From Siphonodentalium dalli (lineage: Eukaryota; Mollusca; Scaphopoda; Gadilida; Siphonodentaliidae), in NCBI GenBank assembly GCA_032622095.1, contig CP136061.1, positions 125,500,754 through 125,564,753 of the forward strand: 64,000 nt of DNA. The letters run 5' to 3'. The translations under genes and the position numbers were made by a program. The notes under the pieces were generated by a model. It worked only from the letters and a program-made list of their open reading frames with translations, was not told where the DNA came from and did no database searches. Shown here in pieces: positions 59,075 through 64,000 of the stretch. Position 1 is the first letter of the stretch; the number at the start of each line of letters is the position of its first letter.

Positions 59075-59994
59075 GACAATCGGAGGTGACCACCTCAAAG
59101 AATAGATTAATATTATTCACCCTAAGGTGTCTGACCTGTTCGTGCCCTCTGTACATTTGGTCCTTTAATAGTTGGAAAATCTAGTTTTATATTATGTTTC
59201 GCCAACGTCGAGTATTGTTCTCGATGTCTGAGTCAGTGTGGGATTCATGTGACACGATATGAGTGGTAGTTGTGTTTACTGACTAGCTTTTGTGAGCATT
59301 TGATATATCCCTAATGTGTTGGATTCTTGTAAGAGTTTAAAAAGATAGTTGGTGGGGGTTTATTTTTTTATAAATTGTTTGTTGAGTGCTAATGTCAAGT
59401 GTTTGATGTATATGTCCTGTCGGGTTTCGGACGGGTGTACCACTAGGTTATTGTCCAGTATTTGGGAGTTGTATACTGGCCAGGAATTTTCCAATGTTGA
59501 GTTGGTTAAATTGTTTGTGCTTGGTGCATCAGTACTGTGACGTACTTACAAAAGACGTATATTATACGTCTTTTGGCCTTTAGAGGGCGTTTGCGTCAAA
59601 GAATAGCCTCCACTAATTATATAAATACAGTGGTTATTGGTACATGTACCGTTATACATTCCATCTGACACCGACAGACAGGAAAGATTTTCAAATATGT
59701 TGGCATTGGTAAAAGACATCATCAAAACATTTTCTTGACCACATATGACTTCTTCCAAAACACACTGTATTGAACACCATACTGCAAATGAATTAATGTA
59801 TTTTGTTCCTGAAACATTTCACATATCTACTGCACAGATGTTTGTCATTGAATTACTATTCATGGAATTATTCATAGCTACGCATATGTAAAACCAAAGC
59901 CACTTCCTTGTATAGTGGTCTTCTCTTGCCGGGATATATGCTGAAATACCCTTGACAAATCTTTACTGTTATTTAACCATTTCTCATAAAATGA
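59075..59994. other. no gene recognised
   Basis: Only a short palindrome at 59550 stands out. Confidence 0.4.
59550..59574. repeat. short perfect palindrome
   Basis: AAAAGACGTAT, loop ATT, ATACGTCTTTT. Confidence 0.75.
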
Positions 59995-60465
59995 CCCACC
60001 AGGGTAGATCATGCCATAATTATCTACTCTAGCTACACCCATAGAATTAATATTCCACCGATACAAAACCTGGGAACTTTTTGATGTTCTGAGTTCTGAC
60101 CTATCCTGACAGGGAACTTTATAACATTGAACAAACAAGGCATGGAATATATCTATTTGTTAATACTTGTTCCTCAATGATCTACTTCACAGTAGCTCGA
60201 GATTGCATCCTAGTGACATTGTGAACTGATACCCGGGAGAAATTCCATGATTATAATAACTAACAATGTTACTTAAATCATGCAATTTCGAGTTGGGATC
60301 TTCACGCATAGTGAAATACATTATTAAGGAACAGGTATTAATTAAGAAATATATAAATATCTGCACTTTTTTTTCAATGTTATAAACTTCCCTGTCACAG
60401 CATCAAGTAGTTCCTAGGTTTTGTACTGGTGGAATATGCTAGATTAAAGATTCATGGCACAGAGA
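59995..60465. repeat. inverted-repeat element R1, copy 2 (uninterrupted)
   Basis: The left arm includes GATACAAAACCTGGGAAC and the right arm GTTCCTAGGTTTTGTACTGG. The site CAGGGAACTTTATAAC then ATTGAACAAAC at 60113-60136 is continuous here and serves as the empty site for the MULE at 49093-50466. Confidence 0.75.
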
Positions 60466-60589
60466 TCACCTTTGTAATACAGTGTTTTGGAGCTTCCTTT
60501 TTCCAAAGTTACTAAGTATATATTATGGAATATGTTGTATATAATGTGAACTGGTGATTCGAATATTAAGTAGGCCTTTAGGCTTTATA

Positions 60590-61312
60590 TACTGTAAATG
60601 ACATATGGCATATAATTTACATGTAGTCACAGTAGATCTCGGGCTAATCAGGGCCATTCAGGGAGGCCAACTATTTTCAACAGTTGGACAAATTCTGCCC
60701 GACACAACATCAGTTGGAAAACTCAGACCAGAAATAGGTTTAAAATGGTCTGAGACTGATAGTATGACTTTCCAACCAGTATTCACTATTTGCCGTGAAA
60801 TTTGAAGTTATTATAACCTAAAGTGGAATATTGTCCTACATGTACTTTAGGTAAAATATTTTGACTGAAATGGTTATCAGTTGGAAATTATCTAACCATA
60901 TGGGGGTTCCTTGCTTGAAATTTACAACAGTTGTAAAGCTTGAAATACCAGTTGGAAAAGTTCAACACAGGGGGTGGGGGTGCAAGCAGAATTTCCCAGA
61001 CTTGGACATTTGGATCTGGTTGAAGGGGAGGGTGCTGCAGTTGGAAATTATAAATGGAAATCCCCCAAGCAGAGACCCTCTATACATGTAGGTACATTCC
61101 TGGGTCAAACTAGTATGCTCTTTGGTATATAAAAGGGACATGATATAGGTTTTGTCCATTTGTAGAGTTACAGGTCTTGGAGTTTAATATGCATTTGGCC
61201 ACATGTAGCAACTTTTATGGTCTCTATCACTTATCACTGGCTTGTGAGTCCCTATTAGGGGGTGTCCAACTTTTTCCAGCAGACCAAAATTGGAGTAATT
61301 CCTTTGCACCCC

Positions 61313-61345
<33 letters not shown>

Positions 61346-61683
61346 CGATACAGGGATCATAACGTCCATTTCCCCCACATACCCACAACACACACCGCCT
61401 TTGACCACCTAGGACTGGATCGCCACATCAGTAAATTGCTTTGGACCAGTCAACCCGCCCGTCTGGTAATTTATTCCCATGCACTGACAAATTGTTCATA
61501 CTATACCTTGTTGTTTTAAAGATTGCCTTCGATACATGTGCAGTGTTTTTTTGATATATTCAACATTGATCACATGCTTTGGGAACCCAGCTTGAACTTT
61601 GAGGTGACCAATTATCGAACTTGTCACCAGAAAACAAGCTAAAAATATTGAGGTCAAAAATATTGGTTGAGCTTATTAATATT
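60590..61683. other. no gene recognised
   Basis: CAGTTGGAAA recurs loosely (60710, 60880, 60945, 61039) and there is a 30-base poly-C run. No coding evidence. Confidence 0.4.
61314..61343. repeat. poly-C run (30)
   Basis: Homopolymer that makes poly-Pro and poly-Gly open frames on the two strands; these are not genes. Confidence 0.92.
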
Positions 61684-62140
61684 AAAGGACCACTTAATTT
61701 TCGAATCACCAGATTACATTATACACAACATATCCCATATTATATACCATTTGGAAGAGGAACCAAAAATATATATATATTCCACCAGCCTGGAATACGG
61801 AACAGCTGTGGCCTATAGGAGTGTTCACCATGTGATAGAGATTCTCAGATTCATTCCAAGACTCCCCCCTTGTCAACCCAGAATTCATCAGAGTTCAAAC
61901 TAAGAGGTAGAGTTATTCCCCTTCCATTGAGAATATTAGACTTTATAGTACAGTCTGGATCAAAATTAATCACAGAACACACCTCAGTACCTCGACAAAA
62001 ACAATATGTTCTCAGTTTATTCGACGGATTAGTTGATAATACATGTACAATGTTTTGGAGCGTTCTCTTTCAAATGGTATATAATATGGAATATGTTGTA
62101 TATAATGTGATCTAGTGGTTCGAAAATTAAGTGGGCCTAT
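61684..62140. mobile_element. TIR element of about 455 bp
   Basis: Arms of about 80 bases (CCACTTAATTTTCGAATCAC inverted against TGGTTCGAAAATTAAGTGGG-type) flank a non-coding centre. A third, single arm lies at 60487-60590, so the family is dispersed. Confidence 0.78.
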
Positions 62141-62149
62141 TAAACGGAC

Positions 62150-62720
62150 CCAAGAATGATGATACCTTTAGTTTGGGTTATTTTATTGGAACTATGAGCT
62201 ATCCAGACCAAATTACACTACCCGTAGGTCAAGTTCAGTTCGAATTTGGGTTCGTTCCGATTATTTTGTATGGACCTATCAGGGCCTATGGCTCTTTTCG
62301 ATTAGAGTTTTCAATAGTTGAGGTTTCAGCCTGATAACTTCAGTTTCGGTTATTTTATCGAAACCAAATTTGATTTTTCCAAACCAAAGTACAGGCCAAG
62401 TTGGTTTATGGGTTCGGTCCGAATATATTTTACTGAATTATGGGTCTTTTCGACTTAGAATTTTCAATATTTGAGGTTTCCCGATGATACTACGTGTACT
62501 AGTAACATTAGTTTGGTTTATTTTATCGGAACCAAATTTGGTATCTGACTTTTCCAGACCAAAATAGAGGTCAAGTTCGAATATGGGTTCGAATATCTTT
62601 TACTGACTTATTGCTCTTTTCGAATAAGAATTTTCAATATTTGAGGTCAGCCTGATGATAACTTTAGTTTGGTTTATTTTATCGGCATCAAATTTGGTAT
62701 GTGAGTTTTTCAGGAGACCA
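62150..62720. repeat. tandem array of about 155-175 bp monomers
   Basis: TTAGTTTGGTTTATTTTATC recurs near 62165, 62341, 62509 and 62664, with GGTCAAGTTC and TTTTCAATATTTGAGG between. No microsatellite or hairpin tail was seen. Confidence 0.85.
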
Positions 62721-64000
62721 CAAGCTGATGTGGGCTGCATGTAATGATAAATGAACTTCATATAAAGTTACAACAACACCAATTAACATACCTCGTTTTT
62801 TATATGTCAATTTGACTTAGAAAATTCGGCGCCCGTCCATTATAACATTCCAATACTACAATTTAGTGTCACTGCCATTGTTTGTTTCTGTACAGTTTAA
62901 TGAGTTCATAAAAGCACACCGGGCGTATTTTGCCACGCCCAGCGTACCTGTTGTTTTCAAGTAAAATGTAACTATTTTTGGTTTGAAAGGTTTTATTGCA
63001 TGTTTTGATATATCTTAAATGTGTCACACAAAGATGTTTAGTGTAGTGACCAAATTACTCAAAATGGCTTCAAAAATGGCAACTAAATTACCGGGTAACA
63101 AGTAGATTTTGTCACATATATCCGGAACATAATTCTCTGCTGTTCTGAAAAGGTAGCAAAGTGTGACGCACCATGTTATTAGACATGTTAGTTAATCGAC
63201 TGGCAACTAAATATTCTATATTGGTTGCCCCGGTACCTTATAAGGCATGGCAAATTAATTAAAAAAAAGTATGCCATGTGGAATTGTGACGAGCAATTTT
63301 TTGGGGGATTCTGCATGGTCATGTTTTTTTAAACGGAAATGGGCAGAACTTTGAAACGGGACTGAGAAGGACCATACTATAAGTGGCAACTCTAGCATCA
63401 AAATTGATCAGCATGTCTGTCGGGGTATAGCAGCGGGCAGAAACAGTGTATAGACACTCCTTTCATGCCTCAACTCGATTAAAAGTGTCTCCTCTGAAGA
63501 AGTCCAATCGGTTGAATTTGTTGTTTGCGCGTGTTGCCAAGGAAACGCCACAATTTTCCTGTTAAAAATAAAACATTGCTTGATCGCTACGACATGCATG
63601 CGATCTTAAAATCGCAGCGTCTGTGGTCGCACTTAGATATTCTTCATTACGCCACAAGGTGGTGTAAGTTGTTTTACAGTTTATCATATCGCCTGTATCA
63701 CTGTATCACTGTGGGAAAATTATGTTTTGTACCCTGGCTCAATCGTACCGATATGCTCCATTGCATGGTTCAGAGTGCCGGGATGAAGATAATTAATTGT
63801 GTTTATCACAGAATGCGTTAACTGCCAAACTCCATTAAGCACCCTCTACACTACCGCTCCGAAACGATGAGATACCTCTGTCTGGAGTTTGGTTAACTGC
63901 TTCGCCTTTGGCTTTGAAAAGCAGACGAAATTCATAAACGATGTGTACATCTGTTAGAAATTTCGTCGGCTTTTCAAAGAGACCTGTAGGCTATTTGGCC
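62721..64000. other. no gene recognised
   Basis: Two overlapping frames at 63408-63821 on opposite strands show no family resemblance or splice logic. Confidence 0.4.

Noticed and set aside
61184-61519. Poly-Pro and poly-Gly ORFs
   Set aside because: Created by a 30-base C run read on each strand.
63408-63821. Overlapping ORFs on both strands near the window end
   Set aside because: No family resemblance and no sensible exon boundaries; likely chance.

Overview
This is a gene-poor, AT-rich, repeat-dense stretch of nuclear DNA from an invertebrate animal. The two host genes I can name are animal orthologues. The repeat load (tandem-monomer elements with GACG-type microsatellites and a terminal hairpin, many short DNA transposons, decayed non-LTR fragments) is what I would expect of a mollusc or another lophotrochozoan. 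That placement is an inference, because no diagnostic marker is present.

Host genes. (1) IBA57, the mitochondrial iron-sulphur assembly factor of the YgfZ/GcvT-like family, lies on the minus strand between 45101 and 20782. I assembled it as six exons (108, 45, 54, 49, 33 and 69 codons) with GT-AG junctions and matching phases. They give 358 residues, including the family signature KGCYLGQE. Its 1,077 coding bases are spread over 24.3 kb because introns 1 to 3 (3.7, 5.4 and 11.9 kb) are filled with transposons. Exon 5 is followed by decayed tandem copies of its own 3' end and donor site. (2) HAUS4, an augmin subunit, is one uninterrupted reading frame on the plus strand at 57713-58774 (353 residues). 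A near-perfect palindromic MITE sits between its stop codon and the first AATAAA. The two genes are divergent, about 12.6 kb apart. A third, unidentified exon-like ORF lies inside IBA57 intron 4 (22541-22808, minus) and contains a BH1-like NWGRVV.

Layout. 1-20 kb: tandem arrays of about 160 bp, three copies of a 240 bp MITE, a Harbinger-like element, a 5.7 kb inverted-repeat element with a second 3.55 kb one inside it, and a tRNA-like SINE split by a 1.36 kb element. 20.8-45.1 kb: IBA57, with introns holding several hAT elements with 7 or 8 bp target duplications, a Helitron, a pogo-like element, a 5'-truncated LINE and four kinds of array. 45-57.6 kb: a hAT element, a Mutator-like element with a transposase exon and a 9 bp target duplication, a 1.5 kb foldback element, and an array that received two later insertions. 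57.7-59.1 kb: HAUS4. 59-64 kb: inverted-repeat elements and a further tandem array.

Main theme. Unrelated monomer families (called A to F here) share one architecture: a few copies of a monomer (about 100-180 bp), then a short GACG/GACA microsatellite, then a terminal stem-loop. Two family-B copies sit inside other repeats whose uninterrupted sequence is known from other copies. Both show insertion between two A's with no target duplication, as expected of Helitron/Helentron-type rolling-circle elements and unlike the TIR elements around them. Nested insertions give a readable relative chronology.
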